NCBI RefSeq assembly: GCF_009727055.1
Contig: NC_052359.1
Span: 24,021,267-24,085,266 of the forward strand
DNA from: Benincasa hispida
Taxonomy: Eukaryota; Streptophyta; Magnoliopsida; Cucurbitales; Cucurbitaceae
Reading direction: 5' to 3'
DNA: 64,000 nt
Shown: positions 1-8,628 of the stretch, one piece after another
Numbering within the stretch: the first letter of the stretch is position 1
How the letters are laid out: every line of letters starts with the position of its first letter
Position numbers and translations under genes: made by a program
Notes under the pieces: model-generated
What the model was told of the DNA's origin: nothing
The model's database searches: none
What the model saw: only the letters and a program-made list of their open reading frames with translations

Positions 1-460
1 GATACATTTTGGTACTCCCAGGATGTATTGAAAAGCATGATTCATGAGCTTCCTTCAGTAGTTCTTTCTTGATTTCTTCATCATCTGGTACATATAGACG
101 TCTACGATAGAGAAGTGCAGAGTCTGGGGCTGTAGAGAATTGACTGGTTTCTCCATTCTCTGGCTGTAGTTGTTTGTTTAGGTATTTATCTATTTGTTGT
201 GCACCAATTATCCTTTGCCTTAATGCAGGTCTTGCAATTAACTGTGCTATTTGAGTTGTGAAGGTTTCTGGTATTAGTGAGATCTCAGCTCTTTCAAGGT
301 CATCCATTATGTGGTTGGAAATGGTACTTAGGGCTACTGTATGAGCTGACTTTCTGTTAAGAGCATCAGCAACAATGTTAGCTTTTCCTTGATGATAGAG
401 GATCTCACAGTCATAGTCTTTGACTAATTCTAACCAACTTCGTTGCCTCATATTTAACTC
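1..460 (-). pseudogene. Element A RNase H tail and integrase N-terminus
   Basis: On the minus strand the frame reads the end of the RNase H region (motif [15 protein letters not shown], then [12 protein letters not shown]) and continues into the linker and the beginning of the integrase zinc-binding region ([11 protein letters not shown], where a histidine pair is expected) at the window edge. In an intact element this follows the RNase H core; here the core is missing and this tail joins straight to the RT (see 411-2066). The rest of integrase and the chromodomain would lie left of the window. Family assignment rests on the conserved motifs; exact domain borders are estimates. Confidence 0.82.
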
Positions 461-2066
461 TTTCTTTTAGTTCCTGAAAGCTTTGCTCACATGCTTGGTT
501 CCAGACAAAAGGATTATTCTTCTTGGTGAGGTTAGTTAAGGGTAATGCTATACTTGAGAAATTCTTCACAAATTGTCTATGATATCCTACTAATCCAAGG
601 AAGCTTCGCACTTCGCTGACTGTTGTTGGGCGAGGCCACTTGCTAACTGTTTTAGTCTTAGCAGGATCCACTGAGATTCCTTCTTGCTTTACAATATGCC
701 CTAGGTCAGCAACTTGTCGCGTCCAAAACTGACACTTGAAGAATTTGGCATACAACTTTTCATTTCTTAATATGGAAAGGATGTCCCTAAGATGTTTTTC
801 ATGTTCTGCTTCAGACTTGGAATAGACCAAAATATCATCTATAAATACAATCACGAAGTTATCAAGATAGTCCTTAAAAATTCTATTCATCAAGTCTATG
901 AAGGCTACTGGGGCATTCGTTAATCCAAAGGGCATTACAACGAATTCATAATGCCCATATCTTGTTCGAAAAGCAGTCTTGGGTATATTAGACTCCTTGA
1001 TTCGTAGTTGATGATATCTAAATCGTAAGTCTATTTTGAAGAATATCGAGGCTCCTTGTAATTGGTCAAATAGGTCATCAATGCGTGGGAGTGGGTACTT
1101 ATTCTTTATTGTCAACTTATTCAACTCCAGATAATCTATACATAAACGCATTGATCCATCCTTTTTCTTAACAAATAAGACAGGTGCTCCCCATGGAGAC
1201 ACGCTAGGGCATATAAATCCCTTATCTAACAATTCTTGTAATTGTATTTTGTGTTCTTTTAATTCTGCAGGTGCCATTTTATATGGTGCTTTAGATATTG
1301 GTTCAGCTCCGGGAATTAGATCTATACAAAATTCTATTTCTCGACTAGGTGGTAAACCTAGTAGCTCTTCTGGGAATACATCTTCAAATTCTCTTATTAT
1401 AGAAATGGCCTTAATTTCATTCGTTTGGTTTCATAAATCCAATACACTTGCTAAATATGCCCAAGTCCCATGGTTGAGCAAATGTTTAGTTTTTAAGGCT
1501 GAAATTATTCTTGGGACTGATGGTATATTAGAACTCTTAAACTTAAACTTGGTTCCTGTTGAAAAGGTGAATATGACCTCTTTATTTTGGCAATCTATTC
1601 TTGCATAGTTTTCTACTAACCAATCCATACCTAGTATTATGTCAAAATCACTTATGTCTAGGATGATAAGGGTCACCCCTAGTTTATTTCCTGATACTGA
1701 CAATTCACAGTTTTCCACTACTGAGCTGGCCAACATAGATACTCTGGCAGGAGTAGCTATGGATAGAATGTAGCCTAAAGGCTTTTATGTTAATTGTGCA
1801 TGTTGTGCAAATGTTGTAGAGATGAATGAATGTCTAGAGCCCGAATCAAATAAAGTTAAGGCATAATACCCGAGGATGGGTAATGTACCTGTAACAACTA
1901 CATCTTGATCCTCTGCCTCTTGACGTGTAACAGCAAACATCCGTCCTTTCTGTTGTTGGGTAACCTTGTTACTAGTAGGCTGGGTGGTCTGGGCAGTTGA
2001 TACTTGGTTGATGAACTTTGAGCAAGCCTTTGCATAGTGACCCGTCTGGCCGCAGTTAAAACACAT
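411..2066 (-). pseudogene. Element A zinc knuckle, protease and reverse transcriptase
   Basis: One minus-strand frame runs from a C-X2-C-X4-H-X4-C knuckle (CFNCGQTGHYAKAC, near 2020-2066) through a retropepsin with the active site LFDSGS (near 1850) and the ILGMDWL motif into the RT, where [23 protein letters not shown] and the catalytic FIDDILVYS are all visible. Two in-frame stops break it, at 1785-1787 and 1431-1433. The RT ends at FQELKE and the sequence then jumps to the RNase H tail in another frame, so the RNase H core (with its catalytic acidic residues) has been deleted. In life such a protein would be a cytoplasmic gag-pol polyprotein copying the element RNA. Confidence 0.93.
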
Positions 2067-2969
2067 CCCTATGTTCCGAAGACATTGCCCCTGATGGTGT
2101 TATCCACAATTTCTGCACTTAGGATATGTGAATGTTTGACTCTTCTGTTGTAACTGTATGCCCTGTGTGCTTTGGGAAATTTTTGCTTGCCGTTGTGAAC
2201 GTTGGAAGCCCTGTTGGGTGAATTTCCTCTTTTGATTTAGCATGAATCCTCGTTCAGAAGTTGAGGTTTTGACAGCAAGATCTATAAGGTCGACTCAAGG
2301 GCAAAAGCATACTCTTTGTGTCAGAAAGCAGTAACAATGCCTCGAATGCCTTCTATTAATCCCCAAATAAACCTTTCCACCTTCTTCTCTTCTATGTCCA
2401 CTAGTTGAAGGACAAAGTGGGACAAGCGATCAAATTTTCGTTCATACTCTGCCACCGACATGTTCTCTTGACGAAGATTAAGAAATTCCACTTCCTTTTG
2501 ATATCTCACTGTCAAAGGGAAATACTTGTTGTAAAAAGCCTGATTGAATTGCTGCCATGAGACTGTACCTTTCATTGTTTTTTGTTTGGATTCCCACTAG
2601 AACTTTGCATCGCCTCTCAACATGAAGGTGGCACAATTTACTTTATGTTCTTCTGGGATGTTCATATGGCGAAAAATAGTTTCTATTTTTGTTATCCAAT
2701 TCCCTGCTATAATTGGATCCACAGATGATCCATCAAATGTTGAAGGATTGAACTTCTTGAATTTTTGAATGATCTTCGAGTCATTTGTATCGTTGGTTAT
2801 TGGTGTGATGGACGAGGTTGTGTTTCCATTACTCATATTTTGTATTAGTATTTGTAGTGCCTCTGGTGTAAGTAACACGTAAGGCGTTTGTCCATGTCCT
2901 TGATTTTGATCCCTTGTGGATTCACTACGAGGTCTACCTCGTCATGTTGGAGCCCTTTGTGGTGGCATA
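2067..2969 (-). pseudogene. Element A gag, N-terminal part
   Basis: The probable start is the minus-strand ATG at 2969 (MPPQRAPT), a common opening for Tekay-type gag, followed at once by an in-frame stop where CGA has become TGA. The retrotransposon gag core is visible as two open stretches (2597-2878 with FDGSSVDP and NWITKIE; 2321-2575 with FNQAFYNKYFP and EYERKFDRLS) separated by a stop at about 2597. A frameshift between about 2321 and 2066 moves into the frame of the downstream knuckle-protease-RT. An extra cysteine cluster (CRNCG, with a stop inside) near 2090-2120 precedes the intact knuckle, as is usual in this lineage. Function in life: capsid-like particle formation and RNA packaging. 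Confidence 0.85.
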
Positions 2970-3184
2970 TGGTACCCACATTTTATTTTTATAATAACGA
3001 AGCGACCTAATTTTATTTATTATTTTTTTTAACTCATACCTTATGTTTACTAAATTATTTACTAAATTACATGTTTGAAAATTCCACTTACCAGCGTATT
3101 TGGCACAACTGTGGGCATCACTTAACAGGCCGAACCATCAAACACCACGACTCTTCTAATTAGTAGAGCCTAATTGGCTCAAAT

Positions 3185-3196
3185 GCTCTGTTACCA
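3185..3196 (-). other. Element A primer-binding site (tRNA-iMet type)
   Basis: On the minus strand this reads TGGTAACAGAGC, one base off the standard plant TGGTATCAGAGC that pairs with the 3' end of initiator tRNA-Met. It lies three bases inside the LTR end, at the position expected for minus-strand DNA priming. Confidence 0.85.
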
Positions 3197-3199
3197 ACC

Positions 3200-3616
3200 T
3201 GTAACGACCAGATCCTTACATATTATGGTCCGACCGCTACGACATGCATGACTTTTCTATTATGAGATGAGTTTTGGTAAAAATCTCAAAAAAAACATAT
3301 CTAAGATTTTATTAATTAGGAAGAAAACTATATAAAAAGTTTATTTTACAAAACACCAGGATCCATAAAACAATAGCGTAGTGATACAAAAATGTATATG
3401 CCTATAATAGTGAGTTCGATGGTTGGCCATTTGAGCGACGTCCAGTTCTGCCACCTACGCTGTGTCCTTACCTACAAAGTCTGTAAAAATAGGATGAGTA
3501 TATAATATACCCAGTAAGTAGTTCTCACATAGGGTAGTGACCAAATGCACAATCACATGCAACATGTCCTGAAAACGTATGATTGGGACCGAAAACATAT
3601 AATAACATGTGAAAAT
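3200..3616 (-). repeat. Element A 5' LTR
   Basis: The inner border is clear: the minus strand reads GGTCGTTACA and then, after two bases, the primer site, a typical Tekay/Del LTR end. The outer border is placed at about 3616, where homology to the gag of another Athila-type element begins (compare 57226). No matching 3' LTR is in the window. Length about 417 bp if that border is right. Confidence 0.7.
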
Positions 3617-4580
3617 ACATACACTGAAGCCAAGGTCATCTTGGACCACATCTCACGGAATATGGATGACTAGGTTGATGACAGGTACAGAGGAAGAGGC
3701 TCCGAGAGAAGAAGAAATGATACATCCATTCTTTTATATAAATCGCCGCATGCACATTATCACATTCATTTTGCTACAAGTCCCCATCGCATGTGCTAAG
3801 AACGATGTGGTCATAGTGGTGAAGTTTCTTAAGAAGAATATTTTTACCCGATATGGACCGCTTCAAGCCTTAATCAGTAATGCAGACTCACATTTCATCA
3901 ACCGCATCATCACCAACCTGTTGACCAAATTTAACGTCAGCCATAGAGTTGCAACCGTATATCACCCACAAACCAATGGGCAGGCAGAAATTTCTAACAG
4001 AGAGATCAAGACTATCTTGGAGAAGGTAGTCAGTACCTCCAGGAAGGATTGGTCACCCAAGCTTGATGAAGCACTGTGGGCATATAGGACTGCTTTCAAA
4101 ACTCCAATTGGCATGTCATATGCTCTGGTCTTCGAAAAAGCTTGTCATCTGCCTCTCAAGTTGGAACACAAAGCAATGTAGGCAAGCAAGAAGTTGAACT
4201 TTGATCTAGCGAGCGCGGGGAAAGTTTGAAAGTTGCAATTGAACCAACTAGTCGAGTGGCGAATGAACACCTACGAAAATGAAAAGCTCTATAAGGAGAG
4301 GACCAAGAAATGGCATGATGACTGCATAAACAACCGAACATTCTTCGAGGGTCGATAGGTACTTCTGTTTAACGTGTGTTTGCAATTGTTTCCAGGGAAG
4401 TTGAAGTCCCGCTGGTCTGGGTCATTCCACATCAAGACTATTTTTCCCCATGGTGCAGTGGAGCTAACAACTAAAGATGGGAATAACGCATTTAGAGTCA
4501 ATGGTCAACGAATTAAGCCCTACTATGGGGGTTATGTGGAACGACGCATGGAGACCATCGACTTAGGCAAGCAGGATTGA
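3617..4580 (+). pseudogene. Element B gag scrap fused to Athila integrase
   Basis: Bases 3617-3735 match the gag segment at 57226-57310 (TYTEAEVILDHIS region) in one frame. Near 3735-3780 the sequence becomes integrase, read in the frame starting at 3609: a degraded second catalytic aspartate region ([10 protein letters not shown], where relatives have [10 protein letters not shown]), then [26 protein letters not shown] (catalytic Glu) and [17 protein letters not shown]. The C-terminal part at 4374-4580 holds LFPGKLKSRWSG and FRVNGQRIKPYYGG before a natural stop. Three in-frame stops (4179, 4227, 4356) but no frameshift break it. The N-terminal zinc finger and first catalytic Asp are missing, so it is a truncated relic of the enzyme that inserts element cDNA into chromosomes. 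Confidence 0.9.
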
Positions 4581-4920
4581 CCGCTTGCGAGGATGCTATT
4601 GCGGTAACTCTAAAAAACTTTTGTCAATTAGCATCCCTATATCTATGTTTAAGTGCTTTCTTTACAGCTTTCATCTACTGAATTTTTAAATTGCATTATT
4701 TACTGCTTATTAGAATTAGTCTTTATTGCTTTACATGTTCACCTTTGATTTAATTCAATTGTGTATTTCCATGTCATGTTTAATTTCTTTACTTTTATGC
4801 ATTAGTAGCGTTGTTCTTAAAATTTCTGTGAATGACTGAATAAAATGATGAACACCACAAAGTCTTATCGACTTGCATGTGTGATGAATTAAAAAGAAAA
4901 ATAAAGATTGGTATGCAATG

Positions 4921-5165
4921 CGATGATGGGTGCATCTTGTGATAACAAGATACACTTTGCGTCCATCCTACTCAAATGCATTACACTGTGGGGTGTGTTG
5001 CACTCGTATATATTTTTTCGCCCGTCTTTAGCGACAACGCACTATGTTAAGGTAGTGTTGCGCCAGTAGAAATACTAAGTGCCCGTCCTCCAGAAATGCA
5101 TTGAGTTAAGGGGTGTGTTGCGTTGATACATGCATTGTTGCCCGTCTTCTTCAAAGATGAATTTG
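4921..5165 (+). repeat. Tandem ~60-bp repeats downstream of integrase
   Basis: About four degenerate units, each containing a variant of aAATGCATTG, GTGTGTTGC and a CCCGTC(C/T)TC block spaced roughly 60 bp apart. A related array lies at 58320-58610 in element D at the same place relative to the end of pol. Internal spacing was judged by eye. Confidence 0.65.
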
Positions 5166-6353
5166 CGTTAATCGAAGCGTGGTGTTAATTTTTTTAATCG
5201 TGCACCCATTTGAATCAAATACAAAAGATAATTTCATTCATTAATTTTTTCTATGTATTGAAGCTATTTCTTGATTCTTTGTACATGCTCGAATTTTTAT
5301 TGCATTATTTGTAATTCTTTGCATACTTGGTTAATTTTTAATACAACTGAGTAACAATTCTTTCCGTATGCGTTAGCCTCTTATTTATCATCCTTTGTCA
5401 ATTATTGCGATGTTCTTTACCTTTTCTTTTGCGTTATTCATTGCGCTGCCATGATGTGTTAGATGCATACCTTGGAAACATTTCCCACACTTTGTATTTT
5501 CTGACTAACACTTAGATAATTCGTAGCAATAGCACTGCTTTACCTTTTATCCTTCAAAACTCTGCTCAAACCTTCTTTTCAAAATTTTGACTAAGTGTTT
5601 GTCTATTCTGTCCAAAACGACGCAATGAGGACCTTGCACATCTCTAAATTTGGGGGTGGAGAAGGTCTGAAGATGTGATTAAGTGGATGCGGTCATTAGA
5701 AAATGCGTTCATTATAAAAAAAAATCATACAAACTCCAATGTCAGCGCAAGGGAAAAACAATTCCAACCTGATAAGAGTTAAGTCATGAAAGGAACCTGC
5801 TCGTAGTTGGATGTTCGCATGACACCCGTGGAAGTAAGCCAAAATGAAGGTGGGTTTCCAAGAACGACGCAATATGAAAAGAAAAAAAATATGAAAGCAA
5901 AAAAAGAAGAGTATAAGAGACAACTCCTCTAGCCAGCAAAAGTTAAACTTAGCTGAAAAATCAAGAGTTAAAGTTGAGATTGGCACATAACCGTAGTTGG
6001 ATGTTCGTATGACACCCCTGGGAACAAGCCAAAATGAAGGGTGTAACCATGATCAACAGTCTCTAATTAAAATGATGCAACCCGACCACCGCATTCAAAG
6101 TCGTAACAAGTTGTTTTTGCATGAGGAGGTAAACATTCTTTTTAAAACGAGAAAGGAATTTTTGAGTAGAGATTTGTTGTATAGAAGAATAAAGTAGGGC
6201 TTGTTTATGAATTATCAAGGATAGAAAGAAATTTCATTGTTAAGTAATGTTTCCTAGGGTGAGCATTCGGAGCAACCAATCGATGCAAAATAAGGATAGG
6301 AATTAAGGGATATTGCCTTAGTAGAAGATATGCTTGAGGACAAACATATATCT

Positions 6354-6366
6354 AAATTTGGGGGTG
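6354..6366 (+). other. Element B polypurine tract
   Basis: AAATTTGGGGGTG directly precedes the LTR start TGATAACTT. In LTR retrotransposons this is the RNase H-resistant primer for plus-strand DNA synthesis. The same motif abuts the 3' LTRs at 20418, 50119 and 62956. Confidence 0.85.
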
Positions 6367-7172
6367 TGATAACTTATAGAAATACAAGTTATTTATACTG
6401 TTTTATTTAGATATTGTGGCTAAAAGAAAGAAAAGTTGCGTTGATAGTATAGAAATTGGCTAAGAATGTGAGAATTATAAATTGTCGTCAATACACCCAC
6501 TAATACCATTGCAATGGTAGAATAGAATGTTTCAGTTTCTGTTTTGTAGGAAATCAGTCACCGCATGCATTAATGGCTCAAAGATAATAGAAACAATGCA
6601 TCTACGTCGCATTGTGCCCATCATTCAGGAATGAAGAGATGATCAATGCAATGATGGGACATGCGACAATCGATCAAGAGCTTAGCGATCAACGTAATTT
6701 CAATCGCATGTAGTAATAAAAAATAACACCGCATGCAACGCTCGATTGAAGATGTAAAGAGCAACGCATTTCCGGAGGATTCTGACAAATGTACAACTTT
6801 CAGTTGTGCATTTCTGACGGGTTGATTGCGTAACCGAAGGAATTTCTCATTTTTCCATTTCAGGAAGATTCCTGTATAAACCCAATTCTTTATTAATTTT
6901 AAAAACCGGTCACATGTATCACAAAAGTAACGCATTAACGAAAACAATCCCTATGTTCGACCTCGGATTATTTTGAGAAACTTGCGTTGGAATATACTTG
7001 GTTTTAGCGTAAGGAAACTTGTGACACGTATTACTCTATCAGATACTACAAACATATCATTAACAATGCATATTTAGAAGTAGTATTGCATAAAGACTAA
7101 AGATATGAAAGCATCGTGTCAAGTTTATGGAACAATGCACGCATAATAAGGAAATCCATCTTTAGCGTTACA
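6367..7172 (+). repeat. Element B LTR (family II, shortened)
   Basis: It starts TGATAACTTATAGAAATACA after the polypurine tract, like the LTRs at 54575 and 62969, and ends TTACA just before a primer-site motif. At about 806 bp it is less than half the length of D's 5' LTR, so it has internal deletions. A TATA-like TATAAA lies at 6875-6880. Because it has a polypurine tract upstream and a primer site downstream it looks like the shared middle LTR of a tandem (LTR-internal-LTR-internal) recombinant. Confidence 0.8.
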
Positions 7173-7447
7173 AGTTTATGGCACCATTGCTAGGGACATG
7201 GACTTTTTCATTCATTCACATTCATATTTGTCCACATGCTTTAAGATATAAAATTTAGAGTTACAAGTTTATGGCACCGTTGCCGGGGACATGGACCTGT
7301 TCATTCATTCACATTCATATTTGTCCACATGCTTTAAGATATAAAATTTAGAGTTACAAGTTTATGGCACCGTTGCCGGGGACATGGACCTGTTCATTCA
7401 TTCACATTCATATTTGTCCACATGCTTAAAGATATAAATTTAGCATT
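7168..7447 (+). repeat. Three tandem 93-bp units, each with a tRNA-Asp primer site
   Basis: Units start at 7168, 7261 and 7354 and end just before a partial fourth (TTACA at 7446). Each unit holds the last bases of the LTR (TTACA), AGTTTA, a primer-binding site (TGGCACCATTGCTAGGGAC at 7179; TGGCACCGTTGCCGGGGAC at 7272 and 7365) and about 65 bp of leader. Units 2 and 3 are nearly identical; unit 1 has diverged in the primer site. The primer site complements the 3' end of plant tRNA-Asp, as is standard for Athila elements. Confidence 0.9.
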
Positions 7448-8603
7448 ACAGGCATGCCCACAACGCATCGACGAGCTTTTTTGCCCAATCCTTTCGTGAA
7501 GGCCTTAACACCTTCTCAAGTATCAGCTTGATCTTCCGATTGGACACCTCGGCCTGACCAAGTCTGCGGATGGTATGCGGTGGCCACTTTGTAAAGAATG
7601 TTATATTTTCGTAGCAATTCCTTGACAGTATGATTGACAAAGTGGGACCCTTCATCACTTATTATGGCACGTGGGGTGCCAAAACGAATAAAAATGTTTT
7701 TCTTCAGGAATTGAGAGACTACCGCCACATCGCTTGCGACGCCTGCCACTGCTTCAACCCACTTTGATGCGTAGTCGACAACTAACAAAATATAATTTTT
7801 ACCATTCGAGGGAGGGAATGGTCCCATGAAGTCGATACCCCATACGTCGAACAACTCAAGCTCCAAGATGATGTTCATAGGCATTGCATGTTTCCATGAA
7901 ATGTTACCTGTGTGTTGCCACCGATCACATTTCCTCACGTAGTCAGCTACATCCTTAAACAGTGTTGGCCAGTAGAATCCACTCTGTAATACTTTAGCTG
8001 CGGTGCACTGTCCTCCAAAGTGCCCACCATATGGTGAGTCATGACATTGCGATAATATGCGTTGTTGAGCAACATTTGGTACGCATAGTTGTAGAATTTG
8101 GTCTGCCCCCTTTTTATACAGATTCGGCTCATCCCAATAATAATATCTGCATTCATGTTTTAGCTTCCTCTGTTGGTGGTAAGTATAATCTTCAGGAAAT
8201 TGCTCGCAAACCAGATAGTTGACTATGTCAGCATACCACAGTAATTCTTCAATCTAAAACAGCTGCTCATCTGGAAACACTGCGCTCACCTCTGACTCCT
8301 TGCAGTCAACCTCAGGATTCTCCAATTTGGATAAATGATCCGCAACTTGGTTCTCCATTCCTTTCCGGTCAACTATTTCCATATCGAATTCTTGAATTAG
8401 GAGAACCCATCTAATCAGCCTCGGCTTTGCGTCCTTCTTTGTCATTAGATATTTTATCGCCGAGTGGTCAGTATGGATGAGCACTTTTGTTCCGAGCAGA
8501 TATGCTCTGAACTTTTCTAACGCAAATATTACCACCAGTAGCTCTTTTTCCGTGGTGGTGTAGTTAGTCTTAGCAGGGTTTAATGTCTTACTTGCCGCTC
8601 TTT
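7448..8603 (-). pseudogene. Element E RNase H and integrase (Athila-type pol 3' part)
   Basis: The minus strand reads the RNase H core from about 8600 ([32 protein letters not shown], ending [12 protein letters not shown]) and then integrase: the zinc-binding region ([11 protein letters not shown]), the catalytic core with [12 protein letters not shown] (first Asp), [10 protein letters not shown] (second Asp) and IKLILEKV (Glu). The second zinc cysteine pair is C-D-R-W instead of C-D-R-C, so the finger is damaged. There are at least two frameshifts (about 7600 and 7940-8160). The right end stops abruptly at about 8600, where it joins E's primer site, so gag, protease and RT are deleted; the left end stops at 7448 against the primer-unit array, removing the integrase C-terminus. 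Confidence 0.92.
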
Positions 8604-8604
8604 T

Positions 8605-8622
8605 TCCCCAGCAACGGCACCA
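8605..8622 (-). other. Element E primer-binding site (tRNA-Asp)
   Basis: The minus strand reads TGGTGCCGTTGCTGGGGA, close to the complement of the plant tRNA-Asp 3' end (TGGCGCCGTTGCCGGGGA). It lies six bases inside the LTR border, after CA-AGTTTT, as in elements D and F. Confidence 0.88.
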
Positions 8623-8628
8623 AAAACT

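Larger units (their letters stand above)
1..3616 (-). mobile_element. Element A: Tekay/Del-type Ty3/gypsy retrotransposon, 5' part
   Basis: Reading leftwards from 3616 there is a short LTR, a tRNA-iMet-type primer site, gag with zinc knuckles, an aspartic protease, a reverse transcriptase and then an RNase H tail running into integrase, which leaves the window at base 1. The single-frame gag-pol layout, the D-S-G protease and the RT style (F-I-D-D box) fit the chromovirus Tekay/Del lineage. Stops, one frameshift and an internal RNase H deletion show it is dead. Its LTR abuts a fragment of Athila element B at about 3617, so A probably inserted into B or they were joined by rearrangement. Confidence 0.9.
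4581..6366 (+). other. Element B long 3' noncoding region
   Basis: No coding sequence is recognisable between the end of integrase and the 3' LTR. The region carries tandem repeats (4921-5165), a second polypurine-like tract AAATTTGGGGGTG at 5646-5658, two copies of a ~50-nt motif (5802-5852 and 5992-6041; each begins cGTAGTTGGATGTTCG and ends aAGCCAAAATGAAGG) and the true polypurine tract. Elements D, G and H have the same arrangement. Athila elements often carry an extra ORF here; in B it is lost. Confidence 0.7.
3617..7172 (+). mobile_element. Element B: internally deleted Athila-type Ty3/gypsy element
   Basis: A plus-strand remnant holding a scrap of gag, integrase, a long 3' noncoding region, a polypurine tract and a 3' LTR. 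Protease, RT and RNase H are absent: gag similar to 57226-57310 runs directly into integrase. The left end is cut by element A. It belongs with element D (54575-64000) by gag, post-integrase sequence, tandem repeats and LTR start. It could not have moved without proteins from an autonomous relative. Confidence 0.85.

Noticed and set aside
7179..7197. tRNA-Asp gene
   Set aside because: Only the 18-19 bases complementary to the tRNA 3' end are present, with no tRNA arms or promoter boxes; these are primer-binding sites.
7168..7447. CRISPR-like array of three repeats
   Set aside because: Units are contiguous without spacers and carry a retrotransposon primer site; the setting is a plant retroelement.
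8031..8222. Plus-strand open frames over the integrase and RNase H regions (also 22278-22463, 23618-23884, 52462-52668, 54155-54367)
   Set aside because: They are antisense shadows of clearly recognisable minus-strand pol domains.
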